The notes under the pieces were generated by a model. That model was not told where the DNA came from. It ran no database searches and saw only the letters and a program-made list of their open reading frames with translations. A stretch of 64,000 nt of DNA from Bacteroidales bacterium (GTDB lineage Bacteria; Bacteroidota; Bacteroidia; Bacteroidales; UBA12077), in NCBI GenBank assembly GCA_003446015.1, contig DMBU01000092.1, positions 1 to 64,000 of the forward strand. The letters are read 5' to 3'. Shown piece after piece: positions 17,547 through 26,446 of this stretch (position 1 is the stretch's first letter; the number at the start of each line of letters is the position of its first letter). The position numbers and the translations under genes are program-made.

Positions 17547-18938
17547 ATGGAAAATAAAGGTAATAGTATTGGTGATTTTAATGATTACGAAGATTTAATT
17601 AATCACTTATCTGAATCTATCAAAGAAACTTCGTACCTGGACAACGAATTATTTAAAAAGTACAATGTAAAAAGGGGATTAAGAAATGAAGACCATAGTG
17701 GTGTTTTGGTTGGACTAACTAATATAGGTGATGTAGAAGGGTATAAAAAACAAGAAAATGGATCCGTAATACCTCTTGATGGTAGATTATTTTATAGAGG
17801 AATTGAGATTAAGGATTTAGTAGAAGGTATTCAAAAAGAAGACAGGCATGGTTTTGAAGAAACTGTTTATTTGTTATTATCAGGGAAACTTCCTCAAAAA
17901 GAACATTTAAAAGAATTTACTCAGTTGCTTGCCAGTAAAAGATCTCTTGATTCGAATCTGAAAATGAGTATCATGGAATTAAGAGGTAAAGATGTAATGA
18001 ATATTCTTGCCCGGACTGTAATGGTTATGTATGCCAATGACTGCTGTGGAGACGATATTTCAGAAAAAAACTTAATAAAACAATCTCTAAATTTAATTGC
18101 TAAGTTTCCAACAATTATATCTTATGCTTATCATAGTATTCAGCATTATTACAACGACGAAACCTTATCCATTCGACATCCAAACCCTGAACTTTCTTTA
18201 GCCGAAAACTTTTTAAGCATGTTAAAAGGAGACGGGAGATATTCTGCTCTTGATGCACAGGTGCTCGATTTAGCACTTATGCTTCATGCTGAGCATGGTG
18301 GAGGTAATAATTCAACATTTACAGTAAGAGTTACAAGTTCATCAGGTACAGATACATATTCTGCTATTACAGCAGCTATTGGCTCTTTAAAAGGGCCACT
18401 GCATGGAGGGGCAAACTTAAGGGTTCGCGAAATGTTCGATCATTTAAAAGAAACAATTAAGAATTGGAAAGACGATAAGGAAATTGCTGGCTATTTATTG
18501 AAAATGCTTAATAAGGAAGCATATAATCGAACAGGAAAAATTTATGGAATAGGACATGCTGTATATACGAAAAGTGACCCTCGTGTAGTTCTTTTAAAGA
18601 AAATGGCTCGTGCGCTTGCTGAAGAAAAAAACAGGTTAGATGAGTATGATTTTTTAGCAAAAATAGAGAGAAATGCTATAGAAACATTCATGTCGTATAA
18701 AGGAAGCGAAGTTGGAAAAGTTGTCTGTGCAAATGTCGATTTTTATTCAGGATTTGTTTATGATTTGATCGGGCTTCCAGTAGAAATATATACACCATTG
18801 TTTGCAATGGCAAGAATTGCAGGTTGGTGTGCTCACCGAATTGAAGAATTGAATTTTGATAAGAAAAGAATTATAAGACCAGCATATAAGAATGTAGTAA
18901 CAAGAACTAATTTTGTGAAGTTAGAAGATAGAGGGTAA
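17547..18938 (+). CDS. Citrate synthase
   Basis: This catalyses the condensation of acetyl-CoA with oxaloacetate. The 463-residue protein carries the citrate synthase active-site histidines and aspartate in the expected order: LHAEHGGGNNST (about residues 250-261), GIGHAVYTKSDPR (about 338-350), and a downstream Asp in NVDFYSGFVYDLIG. The N-terminal LDGRLFYRGIEIKDLVEG is the dimer-face motif of the family. It is longer than the usual 370-430 residues because of an N-terminal extension of about 50 residues. The 2-methylcitrate synthase alternative is less likely given aconitase and isocitrate dehydrogenase upstream. Confidence 0.93.
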   Translation: MENKGNSIGDFNDYEDLINHLSESIKETSYLDNELFKKYNVKRGLRNEDHSGVLVGLTNIGDVEGYKKQENGSVIPLDGRLFYRGIEIKDLVEGIQKEDRHGFEETVYLLLSGKLPQKEHLKEFTQLLASKRSLDSNLKMSIMELRGKDVMNILARTVMVMYANDCCGDDISEKNLIKQSLNLIAKFPTIISYAYHSIQHYYNDETLSIRHPNPELSLAENFLSMLKGDGRYSALDAQVLDLALMLHAEHGGGNNSTFTVRVTSSSGTDTYSAITAAIGSLKGPLHGGANLRVREMFDHLKETIKNWKDDKEIAGYLLKMLNKEAYNRTGKIYGIGHAVYTKSDPRVVLLKKMARALAEEKNRLDEYDFLAKIERNAIETFMSYKGSEVGKVVCANVDFYSGFVYDLIGLPVEIYTPLFAMARIAGWCAHRIEELNFDKKRIIRPAYKNVVTRTNFVKLEDRG

Positions 18939-19020
18939 AAATATTCTTATTGTTAATTATTGAAATCTAAACCATAGAAATAGGATACTTTATAAGATAA
19001 TTCTAAGTTTTAAGAATTTA

Positions 19021-19089
19021 AATAGCAATTCATAAAAAAATCGGGTTTTAGTTGAGAAAACGTAGACCGATTTTTTATGAGTTGCTATT
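19021..19089. terminator. Long near-perfect hairpin, probable terminator
   Basis: Arms 19021-19044 and 19067-19089 pair over about 23 bp with one mismatch and one bulged A. The loop is about 22 bases. The inner stem is AAAAAAATCGG/CCGATTTTTT and a T-rich tail follows. It lies 82 bp after the citrate synthase stop. The length is greater than a typical terminator. Confidence 0.65.
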
Positions 19090-19265
19090 TTTGTATATGC
19101 ACTGAATCTTTATTCTGGATTCAAATTTAATTTGAGCAATTTCTAAACAAATTTTCTTCAAATAGGCAAAATAAGTTGTAAAACATATTTTGTTTTTTTA
19201 ACTTGTAAGTTTCAGTAAATCAAAACTTAGGATGCTTAAATTTATTTAGAATTGATTTATTTTAG

Positions 19266-19298
19266 TGTTATTAAAATAACAGTGTTATAAAAATAACA
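19266..19298. promoter_or_regulatory. Tandem pair of Rex-type operators upstream of the first hydrogenase operon
   Basis: Two perfect inverted repeats, TGTTATTAAAATAACA (19266-19281) and TGTTATAAAAATAACA (19283-19298), are separated by one base. They follow TGTTA-N6-TAACA, close to the TTGTTAA-N4-TTAACAA operator family known for Rex. The second copy covers the expected -33 promoter position, so binding should repress. A Rex gene lies at 47303-47929. Confidence 0.75.
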
Positions 19299-19307
19299 AA
19301 AACTACA

Positions 19308-19315
19308 TATCTTTG
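19308..19315 (+). promoter_or_regulatory. Bacteroidota -7 promoter element of the first hydrogenase operon
   Basis: TATCTTTG fits TAnnTTTG. It begins 9 bases after the second Rex-type operator and predicts a transcript start near 19322, giving a leader of about 70 bases. Confidence 0.6.
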
Positions 19316-19391
19316 CAGAAAGAAAACCAAACAACAAATTTTATTGGGTAAATTTATTTAAAACAATATTTAATTTAAAACAATATTTGAG

Positions 19392-19787
19392 ATGACAAAA
19401 ATCAAAACATTAGCTGATTTAGAAAGAATTAAGAATGAGCTTCGTTCTGAGCTGGACCTGGAAAGCGGATTACTTAATTCTGAAAATGCAGTGAAAATTA
19501 AAGTTGGAATGGGGACCAGCGGTATTGCATCAGGTGCAAAAGATGTTATGGATTTTTTAATTGAAGCTCTTGAGAAAAGAAATATCGAAGCCATCGTTTC
19601 TCAAACAGGCGATATGGGATATAGTTACGCCGAACCTACAATCGAAGTCCAAAAACCAGGGAAAGATCCTGTTGTTTTTGGCGATGTTGATATTAAAAAA
19701 GCTGATCTTATTATAGAAAAATATATAAAGCTTGGTGAAGAACTGCAAGGTGTAATCCCTGTAAATTATCAAACTATTGATAACTAA
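19392..19787 (+). CDS. Cysteine-free ferredoxin-like subunit of the hydrogenase operon
   Basis: This 131-residue protein resembles the thioredoxin-fold [2Fe-2S] ferredoxin domain that forms the N-terminus of HydB in trimeric hydrogenases. The match is in the pattern GMGTSGIASGAKDVMDFL, VSQTGDMGYSYAEPTIEV and VDIKKADLIIEKYI. However, it contains no cysteine at all, and positions normally holding cluster ligands are Ser, Thr or Asp. It therefore cannot bind a cluster and is probably structural. It is the first gene of the operon, 16 bp before hydB, which correspondingly lacks this domain. The same cysteine loss occurs in the fused HydB of the second cluster. Confidence 0.75.
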   Translation: MTKIKTLADLERIKNELRSELDLESGLLNSENAVKIKVGMGTSGIASGAKDVMDFLIEALEKRNIEAIVSQTGDMGYSYAEPTIEVQKPGKDPVVFGDVDIKKADLIIEKYIKLGEELQGVIPVNYQTIDN

Positions 19788-19789
19788 TT

Positions 19790-19795
19790 TAGGAG
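19790..19795 (+). promoter_or_regulatory. Strong Shine-Dalgarno of hydB
   Basis: AGGAGG lies 8 bases before the ATG at 19804. It decides for that start over an in-frame start at 19777 that would overlap the previous gene. Such sites are uncommon in this window. Confidence 0.8.
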
Positions 19796-19803
19796 GATTT
19801 AAA

Positions 19804-21270
19804 ATGTCACAGCATAAACAAATACGAATAGCATTAAACAATTGCGGAGTAATTGATCCTGAAAATATAAAGGAATATATTGCAAGAGATGGTTATGTAG
19901 CTTTAGGAAAATGTCTTACTGAAATGAAACCTCAAGACGTAATTAATGAAATTAAAGAATCAGGATTAAGAGGTCGTGGAGGAGGAGGGTTTCCTACCGG
20001 ATTAAAATGGGAAATTGCATCCAAGAATCATGCTGATCAAAAATATGTGGTTTGTAATGCCGATGAAGGGGATCCAGGTGCTTTTATGGATCGTTCTATC
20101 CTGGAAGGTGACCCACATGCAGTTCTTGAAGCAATGGCAATATGTGGTTATTCAATGGGAGCTACAAAAGGGCTAGTTTATATCAGGGCAGAATATCCAT
20201 TGGCAATTAAACGCTTAAAAGTAGCCATCGAACAAGCTCGTGAATATGGCCTATTAGGAAAAAAATTGTTCGAAACTGATTTTGACTTTGATATTGAGTT
20301 ACGTTATGGTGCCGGAGCTTTTGTTTGTGGTGAAGAAACTTCTTTAATTCACTCCATGGAAGGTTTACGTGGAGAACCAACCATAAAACCACCTTACCCT
20401 GCAGAAAAAGGTTATTTGGGAAAACCAACAAACGTAAATAATGTTGAAACATATGCAAATATTCCAATTATTCTTAGAAAAGGAGCAAGCTGGTTTAATA
20501 AAATAGGCACTGAAAAATCAAAAGGAACAAAAGTATTTGCATTAGCTGGAAAAGTTAAAAATGTTGGACTTGTTGAAGTTCCTATGGGAACAACATTACG
20601 TGAAGTAATTTATGAAATTGGTGGGGGAATAGAAAATGATAAAAAGTTTAAAGCTGTTCAAACAGGAGGCCCATCAGGGGGTTGCTTAACCGAAAAACAT
20701 TTGGATACACCTATTGATTTTGACAATCTATTAGCGGCAGGTTCCATGATGGGATCAGGAGGAATGATTGTAATGGACGAAGATAACTGTATGGTTTCGG
20801 TTGCTAAATTCTATTTAGACTTTACGGTTGAGGAATCATGCGGAAAATGTTCTCCCTGTCGAATTGGTAACAAACGTTTGTACGAATTATTGGATAGGAT
20901 TACCCAGGGAAAAGGAGAATTAAGTGATTTACAACGATTACGTAATATGAGTCTTGTAATAAAAGATACCTCACTTTGTGGGTTAGGTCAAACATCTCCA
21001 AATCCTGTTTTATCTACATTGGATAATTTCTATGATGAATATTTAGCACACGTTACAGATAAAAAATGCCCATCAGGCGAATGTAAGGATTTAATGACCT
21101 ACTTCGTGATTGAAGAAAATTGTGTTGGTTGTACAGCATGCGCAAGAGTTTGCCCGGTTGGAGCAATAACGGGTGAGAAAAAAGAGGTACATTATATCAA
21201 TCCTGAGATTTGCATTAAGTGTGGTGCCTGCGAAGAGAGATGTAAGTTTGATGCAATCATTGTAAAATAA
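19804..21270 (+). CDS. hydB: Hydrogenase NADH/FMN subunit HydB (NuoF-like)
   Basis: This 488-residue subunit links the hydrogenase to NAD(H). FMN/NADH-binding signatures are canonical: GRGGGGFPTGLKW (about residues 58-70) and CNADEGDPGAF (about 84-94). GAGAYVCGEE-type FMN contacts appear as GAGAFVCGEETSL (about 172-184). A [4Fe-4S] site is formed by SCGKCSPCRIG with SLCGLGQ (about 347-400). The C-terminus has two ferredoxin clusters (CVGCTACARVCP, CIKCGACEERC). It lacks the N-terminal 2Fe-2S domain of longer HydB proteins, apparently replaced by the separate upstream gene. With HydA and HydC it forms the group A3 trimer, a type known to bifurcate electrons between NADH and ferredoxin. Confidence 0.93.
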   Translation: MSQHKQIRIALNNCGVIDPENIKEYIARDGYVALGKCLTEMKPQDVINEIKESGLRGRGGGGFPTGLKWEIASKNHADQKYVVCNADEGDPGAFMDRSILEGDPHAVLEAMAICGYSMGATKGLVYIRAEYPLAIKRLKVAIEQAREYGLLGKKLFETDFDFDIELRYGAGAFVCGEETSLIHSMEGLRGEPTIKPPYPAEKGYLGKPTNVNNVETYANIPIILRKGASWFNKIGTEKSKGTKVFALAGKVKNVGLVEVPMGTTLREVIYEIGGGIENDKKFKAVQTGGPSGGCLTEKHLDTPIDFDNLLAAGSMMGSGGMIVMDEDNCMVSVAKFYLDFTVEESCGKCSPCRIGNKRLYELLDRITQGKGELSDLQRLRNMSLVIKDTSLCGLGQTSPNPVLSTLDNFYDEYLAHVTDKKCPSGECKDLMTYFVIEENCVGCTACARVCPVGAITGEKKEVHYINPEICIKCGACEERCKFDAIIVK

Positions 21271-21284
21271 TAAATTTTGAAACG

Positions 21285-23060
21285 ATGAATAAAGTAAAAT
21301 TAACAATAGACGACAAGCAAATAGAGGTTGAGAAAGGGACTACCATCTATAAAGCTGCCAAACAACTTGAAATTGAAATCCCTGTACTTTGCTATATGAA
21401 CCTGGAAGGGTTGAATATTGAAAACAAACCCGGAGGATGCCGTATTTGTGTTGTTGAAGTTGAAGGTCGAAATAATCTTGCACCTTCATGTTCAACTGAA
21501 GTATGGGACGGAATGGTTGTTCATACACATACAATGAGAGTTATTAATGCTCGAAGAACTGTGATGGAATTTATCCTTTCTGATCATCCAAAAGATTGTT
21601 TAACCTGTGCAAAATCAGGAAACTGCGATTTGCAAAATATGGCAGTTAAACTTGGAATCAGAGAAATTCCTGGTCAGGAATACGCCGAGATGTCTAAGTA
21701 TAAAACTGATTTTTCACCATCTATCATTCGCGAATTAGATAAATGTATTATGTGTCGTCGTTGTGAGATGATGTGTAATGATTTCCAAACTGTAGGAGCT
21801 CTTTCTGCTTTTCATCGTGGATTTCAAGCTGCAGTTGGTCCTGCTTTCGAAATGGATATTGAGGATTCGCCATGTACATATTGCGGTCAGTGTGTAGCTG
21901 TTTGTCCAACCGGAGCTTTAACAGAAAAAGATCATACCAGAGATGTAATTAATGCACTTTCTGATCCTACTAAAAAAGTAATTGTACAAACAGCTCCTGC
22001 TGTTCGTGCTGCCTTGGGAGAAGAATTTGGAATGGAACCCGGAACCTTAGTAACTGGTAAAATGGTATCGGCGTTACGTCGTTTAGGTTTTGATTATGTT
22101 TTTGATACAGATTTTGCTGCCGACCTTACCATTATGGAGGAAGGTACAGAACTTCTGGATCGATTAACAAAATTCTTAGCAGGTGATAAAAAAGTTAAAC
22201 TCCCTATTTTAACATCCTGTTGTCCGGCATGGGTAAGTTTCTTTGAACATAACTTCCCTGAGATGAAGGATATTCCATCAACAGCCCGGTCTCCACAGCA
22301 AATGTTTGGGGCCATTGCAAAAACATATTTTGCCGATAAAATTAGTACTAAACGTGAGGATTTGGTAGTAGTTTCGATCATGCCTTGTTTAGCTAAAAAA
22401 TATGAAGCTCAGCGTGACGAATTTAAGGTAAATGGAAATCCTGATGTTGACTTTTCAATTTCAACACGTGAATTAGCTCATTTAATTAAAGAAGCCAATC
22501 TTGATTTAAATAAATTACCCGACGAAGATTTTGATAAGCCACTAGGTGAATCTTCAGGAGCTGCTGTAATTTTTGGTACTACAGGTGGTGTAATAGAAGC
22601 AGCTGTTCGTACTGCATACGAGTTACACACGGGTATAAAACTGGATAAATTAGATTTTGAACAATTACGTGGCTTTGAAGCTATTCGTAAAGCAACTGTT
22701 GATTTTGATGGTACTCCAATCAATATAGGAATTGCTCATGGTTTAGGAAATGCACGTAAATTACTTGAAGAGATTAAAGCCGGAAAATCAGAATTCCATG
22801 CAATTGAAATTATGTCCTGTCCGGGAGGTTGTATTGGTGGTGGTGGTCAACCAACACACCATGGTGATTCAAGCATTTTAAAGGCTCGTGCAAAAGCAAT
22901 TTATGCTGAAGATGCCGGTAAACCAATTCGTAAATCTCATGAAAATCCTTATATCATTAAGTTATATGAAGAATTCTTAGGAAAACCAATGAGTGAAAAA
23001 GCGCATCATTTATTACATACTTGCTATTTCGATAAGAGTAGAAAAATTGAAATAGATTAG
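21285..23060 (+). CDS. hydA: [FeFe] hydrogenase catalytic subunit HydA, group A3-like
   Basis: The 591-residue subunit makes or oxidises H2 at the H-cluster. Its N-terminus has a plant-type [2Fe-2S] domain (CYMNLEG, GGCRICVVEV), a His-Cys3 cluster (HPKDCLTCAKSGNC) and two [4Fe-4S] clusters (CIMCRRCEMMC, CTYCGQCVAVCP). H-cluster motifs are intact: TSCCPAW (about residues 310-316), MPCLAKKYE (about 366-374) and EIMSCPGGCIGGGGQP (about 508-523). The proton-path Glu (TIMEEGTEL, Glu286) and the expected Met, Pro and Phe second-sphere residues are all present, unlike in the second HydA of this window. It sits 14 bp after hydB in a Rex-type-operator-controlled operon. Confidence 0.96.
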   Translation: MNKVKLTIDDKQIEVEKGTTIYKAAKQLEIEIPVLCYMNLEGLNIENKPGGCRICVVEVEGRNNLAPSCSTEVWDGMVVHTHTMRVINARRTVMEFILSDHPKDCLTCAKSGNCDLQNMAVKLGIREIPGQEYAEMSKYKTDFSPSIIRELDKCIMCRRCEMMCNDFQTVGALSAFHRGFQAAVGPAFEMDIEDSPCTYCGQCVAVCPTGALTEKDHTRDVINALSDPTKKVIVQTAPAVRAALGEEFGMEPGTLVTGKMVSALRRLGFDYVFDTDFAADLTIMEEGTELLDRLTKFLAGDKKVKLPILTSCCPAWVSFFEHNFPEMKDIPSTARSPQQMFGAIAKTYFADKISTKREDLVVVSIMPCLAKKYEAQRDEFKVNGNPDVDFSISTRELAHLIKEANLDLNKLPDEDFDKPLGESSGAAVIFGTTGGVIEAAVRTAYELHTGIKLDKLDFEQLRGFEAIRKATVDFDGTPINIGIAHGLGNARKLLEEIKAGKSEFHAIEIMSCPGGCIGGGGQPTHHGDSSILKARAKAIYAEDAGKPIRKSHENPYIIKLYEEFLGKPMSEKAHHLLHTCYFDKSRKIEID

Positions 23061-23074
23061 TATTAATTAAAATT

Positions 23075-23080
23075 GGAGGA
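23075..23080 (+). promoter_or_regulatory. Strong Shine-Dalgarno of hydC
   Basis: GGAGGA is 7 bases before the ATG at 23088 and fixes that start against an upstream in-frame TTG at 23073. Confidence 0.8.
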
Positions 23081-23087
23081 TAGATCA

Positions 23088-23576
23088 ATGTCAAATATAA
23101 AAGTTAAAGTAAAAGAAAAAGACTTAAATACAATCAAAGAAATTTGTAAGTCTTTCGATAATAAACCGGGTGAGCTAATTAATGTTTTGCATAAAACACA
23201 AGAAAGTTTTGGATACCTGCCCGCTGAAGTACAAGAGGTTGTTGCTCAGGAATTAAGTGTTCCCGTTGCAAAGGTATATGGAGTAGTAACCTTTTACTCT
23301 TTCTTTACCATGCTGCCCAAAGGAAAACATCCCATATCAATATGTACTGGTACAGCCTGTTATGTTCGTGGTGCCGAAAATGTATTACAAGAATTTAAGC
23401 GCCAGTTAAATATTGAGGTTGGGCAAACTACCGATGATGGTAAATTCTCGTTAAGTTGCTTACGTTGTGTTGGTGCTTGTGGGTTAGCTCCTGTTGTTCA
23501 GGTTGGTGATAAAACCTATGGCAGAGTTTCGCCCGAAGGAGTAAAAGAAATTTTAGCGGAATATAGTGAAAAATAG
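23088..23576 (+). CDS. hydC: Hydrogenase 2Fe-2S subunit HydC (NuoE-like)
   Basis: The 162-residue subunit carries electrons within the HydABC trimer. The N-terminal helical bundle (PGELINVLHKTQESFGYLP) and C-terminal thioredoxin fold match NuoE. The four [2Fe-2S] ligands are visible in CTGTACYVRG (about residues 87-96) and CLRCVGACG (about 125-133). It closes the first hydrogenase operon and is followed by a hairpin at 23711-23752. Confidence 0.94.
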   Translation: MSNIKVKVKEKDLNTIKEICKSFDNKPGELINVLHKTQESFGYLPAEVQEVVAQELSVPVAKVYGVVTFYSFFTMLPKGKHPISICTGTACYVRGAENVLQEFKRQLNIEVGQTTDDGKFSLSCLRCVGACGLAPVVQVGDKTYGRVSPEGVKEILAEYSEK

Positions 23577-23710
23577 AATTGAATTTGACTGTCGAAGACA
23601 GTAATCAGTACAATTAAAAATAGGATTCAGGATAAAATTAAATTTTTCTTCAATTAAAGTTTTTGGGTTACTTAATAATTATTATAAAAATAAATTTTAT
23701 CCGATTATTA

Positions 23711-23752
23711 AAGCATCTCTCTCGATAATTATCGGGATGAGGTGTTTTTTTA
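23711..23752 (+). terminator. Terminator of the first hydrogenase operon
   Basis: An imperfect stem (AGCATCTC...CGATAATTATCG...GATGAGGTGT) followed by TTTTTTT lies about 135 bp after the hydC stop. Confidence 0.75.
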
Positions 23753-23863
23753 TTTTTGAGTTTCTTACATTACAAATTTTAAAAAAATACTTTTCAGGAT
23801 TTGAATTATTTTTTCTACATTTAATTCCTTTTCACTCTTTCTTGTTAACCTAATTTACGAACT

Positions 23864-25822
23864 ATGGCTTTAAAACTGAAATTGCGCTCCAAATTATTAC
23901 TCTCTGTTCTTGGAACTGTTATTCTTATTTATCTTGTGTCATTTGCATTTATCTCGATTAAAGTAAAAAGGATTGCTTATAATGATGCTACTAATTATAT
24001 CGATGCATATATTAGTGAGAACGCAAATATTACAATGGGAGGACTAAATACTGATATGATTACTGTTAGAACATTAGCACAGTCATTTTCAAATTACAAT
24101 GTTTTGCCCGCTGAGAAAAGAACTGAAATAGTAAAAGCTTTATATAAGGGTGTATTTGAAGAAAATCCCCAGTTTTACGCTTTATGGGATAGTTGGGAGT
24201 TAAAGTATATTGATCCAAACTGGAAGCTGAATTACGGTCGGTATGTTGAGAATTACTGGCGCAATGGAAGTGAAATTATAAATGAAAGTGAATTAAGAAA
24301 TCTCGATGGTGATTCGGGTGATTATGAGAGGATTAAAAAAGAAGCTAGAGAAAGTGTTGAGGAACCTTATTTCTATTCATTTACAGGTAATAAAGAGGAT
24401 GAGATTTTAATGACCAGTTTTATATCTCCAATTTTAAGAAATAAAGAATATGTTGGTATTGTTGGGATAGATATCTCGTTAGAACATTTCCAAAGTAAAA
24501 TTGAGAATTTAGAACCTTATAAAAATAGTTATGCATTTTTAGTATCGAACAAAGGAATTATTATTGCTCATCCAAATAAAGAGTTTATTAATAAATCGAT
24601 ATCAGAAATTTATGATGATAAGGACCTTTTGAAAGAAACTGGCGATAAAATTCGCCAAGGACTATCATTTAATTATATTGGGAACCATCATTTATTAAAT
24701 ACTCCATCCTATTTTTCGTTTGCTCCAATAAAAATTGGAGTGACAGATACACCATGGTCCTTAGGTATTGCAGTGCCTGTTGATGTGTTATTACAAAAGG
24801 CTAACCAAAACATAAAGGATGTGTTGATAATTGCTGTAGTTGGAATATTTTTATTAGTTACCATTTTATGGTTTATTGCACATAATATTACACAACCAAT
24901 TCTAAAAGTTGCAAAATATGCAAAATATTGTAGCAATGGTGATTTTAGTAAATCGTTACATATTAACAGGAAAGACGAGATTGGTGAGTTGGCGGAAATG
25001 CTTACAAAAACCACAGCTTCTTTTGAAGAAATAACTGAACTTGCTAAAAAGATAACCGAAGGTGATTTGACTGCAGATATGGAAAAATCACTAAACAGCA
25101 GAGATGGAGATTTGATCCAATCTCTTCAGTCGATGATCCAGAAACTAAGATCAATAATAAATGAAATTTCATTAAGTACAAATGATTTATCAAATACAGC
25201 AAATTCACTTAGTAATAATTCACATAGAATAATGCAAAGTGGTAACGAGCAGGATTTCTTTACTTCAGAAGTAAACAAATCAATGAGGGAAATTGATAAT
25301 TTATCAAACAGGGCAGTTCAACATGTTCAGGATGGAGTGTCAAAAGTGAGCAAAACTGTTGATTCGTTAAAAGGAATTATTGAGAAAACCAGAATTATAG
25401 AAGATATATACCGGAAAACAAATTTTATTGCAATAAATGCTGCTGTTGAAGCTGCACGAGCTGGTGAATATGGTAAGGGATTTTCGGTGGTTGCAAAAGA
25501 AGTTCAAAAATTAGCCGAGCAAAGTAAAATAGCTGCAGGGGATATTGATGGTATTTCAAATGAAAGCATTGTCATTGCCGAAGAATCTTTAAGTGTACTT
25601 AAGTCAATTGTCGAAGATATACAGCAAACATCGGTTCAAATTAAGCAAATAATAAATGCGAGTATGAATGGTGAACGAAATGGTTCTCCTGACTTAGTAA
25701 GGCTAAAAGAAATTACTGATGAAAATATGTATATATCGAAAGAAATTGCTGCAAATGCAACGTCACTTTCATTAAATGCAGAAAATTTAAAAGGATCAAT
25801 TAATTATTTCAGAACTAATTAA
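23864..25822 (+). CDS. Cache-HAMP-methyl-accepting-type sensory receptor
   Basis: The 652-residue protein has an N-terminal membrane helix (about 12-32), a large extracytoplasmic dCache-type sensor domain (about 35-310), a second membrane helix (about 318-340), a HAMP domain (about 345-400) and a signalling coiled coil. The hairpin tip of chemoreceptors is recognisable (TNFIAINAAVEAARAGEYGKGFSVVAKEV, about 525-552). The signalling module is short and lacks obvious methylation or CheR-binding ends. No che genes are nearby, so it may feed a non-motility pathway. Its ligand is unknown. It lies downstream of the hydrogenase terminator and is probably separately transcribed. Confidence 0.85.
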   Translation: MALKLKLRSKLLLSVLGTVILIYLVSFAFISIKVKRIAYNDATNYIDAYISENANITMGGLNTDMITVRTLAQSFSNYNVLPAEKRTEIVKALYKGVFEENPQFYALWDSWELKYIDPNWKLNYGRYVENYWRNGSEIINESELRNLDGDSGDYERIKKEARESVEEPYFYSFTGNKEDEILMTSFISPILRNKEYVGIVGIDISLEHFQSKIENLEPYKNSYAFLVSNKGIIIAHPNKEFINKSISEIYDDKDLLKETGDKIRQGLSFNYIGNHHLLNTPSYFSFAPIKIGVTDTPWSLGIAVPVDVLLQKANQNIKDVLIIAVVGIFLLVTILWFIAHNITQPILKVAKYAKYCSNGDFSKSLHINRKDEIGELAEMLTKTTASFEEITELAKKITEGDLTADMEKSLNSRDGDLIQSLQSMIQKLRSIINEISLSTNDLSNTANSLSNNSHRIMQSGNEQDFFTSEVNKSMREIDNLSNRAVQHVQDGVSKVSKTVDSLKGIIEKTRIIEDIYRKTNFIAINAAVEAARAGEYGKGFSVVAKEVQKLAEQSKIAAGDIDGISNESIVIAEESLSVLKSIVEDIQQTSVQIKQIINASMNGERNGSPDLVRLKEITDENMYISKEIAANATSLSLNAENLKGSINYFRTN

Positions 25823-25917
25823 TCAAAGTATTTGAGTGGCTAATGTAATTATAATGAAGAAAGTAATTTTCTTTTATATTGTGTAAGCATATTCCTTAAA
25901 TTTTTTAAAATAATAGG

Positions 25918-26388
25918 ATGAAAGATATTCATAAGATCATTAAAAAATATAAACTTCTGCCTCATCCGGAAGGTGGATATTTTAAGGAAATTTACCGTTC
26001 AGAGCAAACAGTAAATTCTAAATTGGCTGGTGAGGAAAGAAATGCAGTTACACACATTTATTTTCTTCTAGCAAACGGTCAGGTTAGCCGTTTTCATTGA
26101 GTTTTGCACGATGAGATTTGGAATTTTTACGAAGGCTCACCGTTAAAAATCATTGAGTTTGATGGACAAAAACCAGAAGAAAAAGTCATTGGAAGCGAAA
26201 ACGGAGATTATTTTACGGTTGTTAAAGGAGGAATTTTTCAGGCGGCAGAATCAATGTGTGAATATAGTTTAGTAGGTTGTTCTGTAGCTCCCGGTTTCGA
26301 CTTTAATGATTTCTCGTTTTTATCTGATGATAAAAATTTGGTTAAAAAATTTAATAATCACTCCGGTAATTATAATTATCTACTATAA
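25918..26388 (+). pseudogene. DUF985 cupin-like gene interrupted by one in-frame TGA
   Basis: The reading frame resembles the small DUF985 cupin family (LPHPEGGYFKEIYRS, AVTHIYFLL, DEIWNFYEGSPLKI, GCSVAPGFDFNDF). A single TGA at 26098-26100 splits it after SRFH. Downstream the frame continues without shift into VLHDEIWNFYEG. Family members usually read FHR followed by a DEIW stretch, so the TGA most simply derives from an Arg CGA codon by one C-to-T change. The protein is otherwise complete at about 156 residues. It is either a recent pseudogene, a sequencing error, or expressed as two pieces. Confidence 0.8.
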
Positions 26389-26446
26389 AATTGTTAAGTT
26401 TATAATAATATGTTCAATTTGCTTTTTTAACACCTTTTGAAAATTC

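Larger units (their letters stand above)
18939..19391. other. Intergenic region between citrate synthase and the first hydrogenase operon
   Basis: No gene. It contains a long hairpin at 19021-19089, a tandem pair of Rex-type operators at 19266-19298 and a Bacteroidota -7 element at 19308-19315. The 170 bp in between is AT-rich and shows nothing further. Confidence 0.7.
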
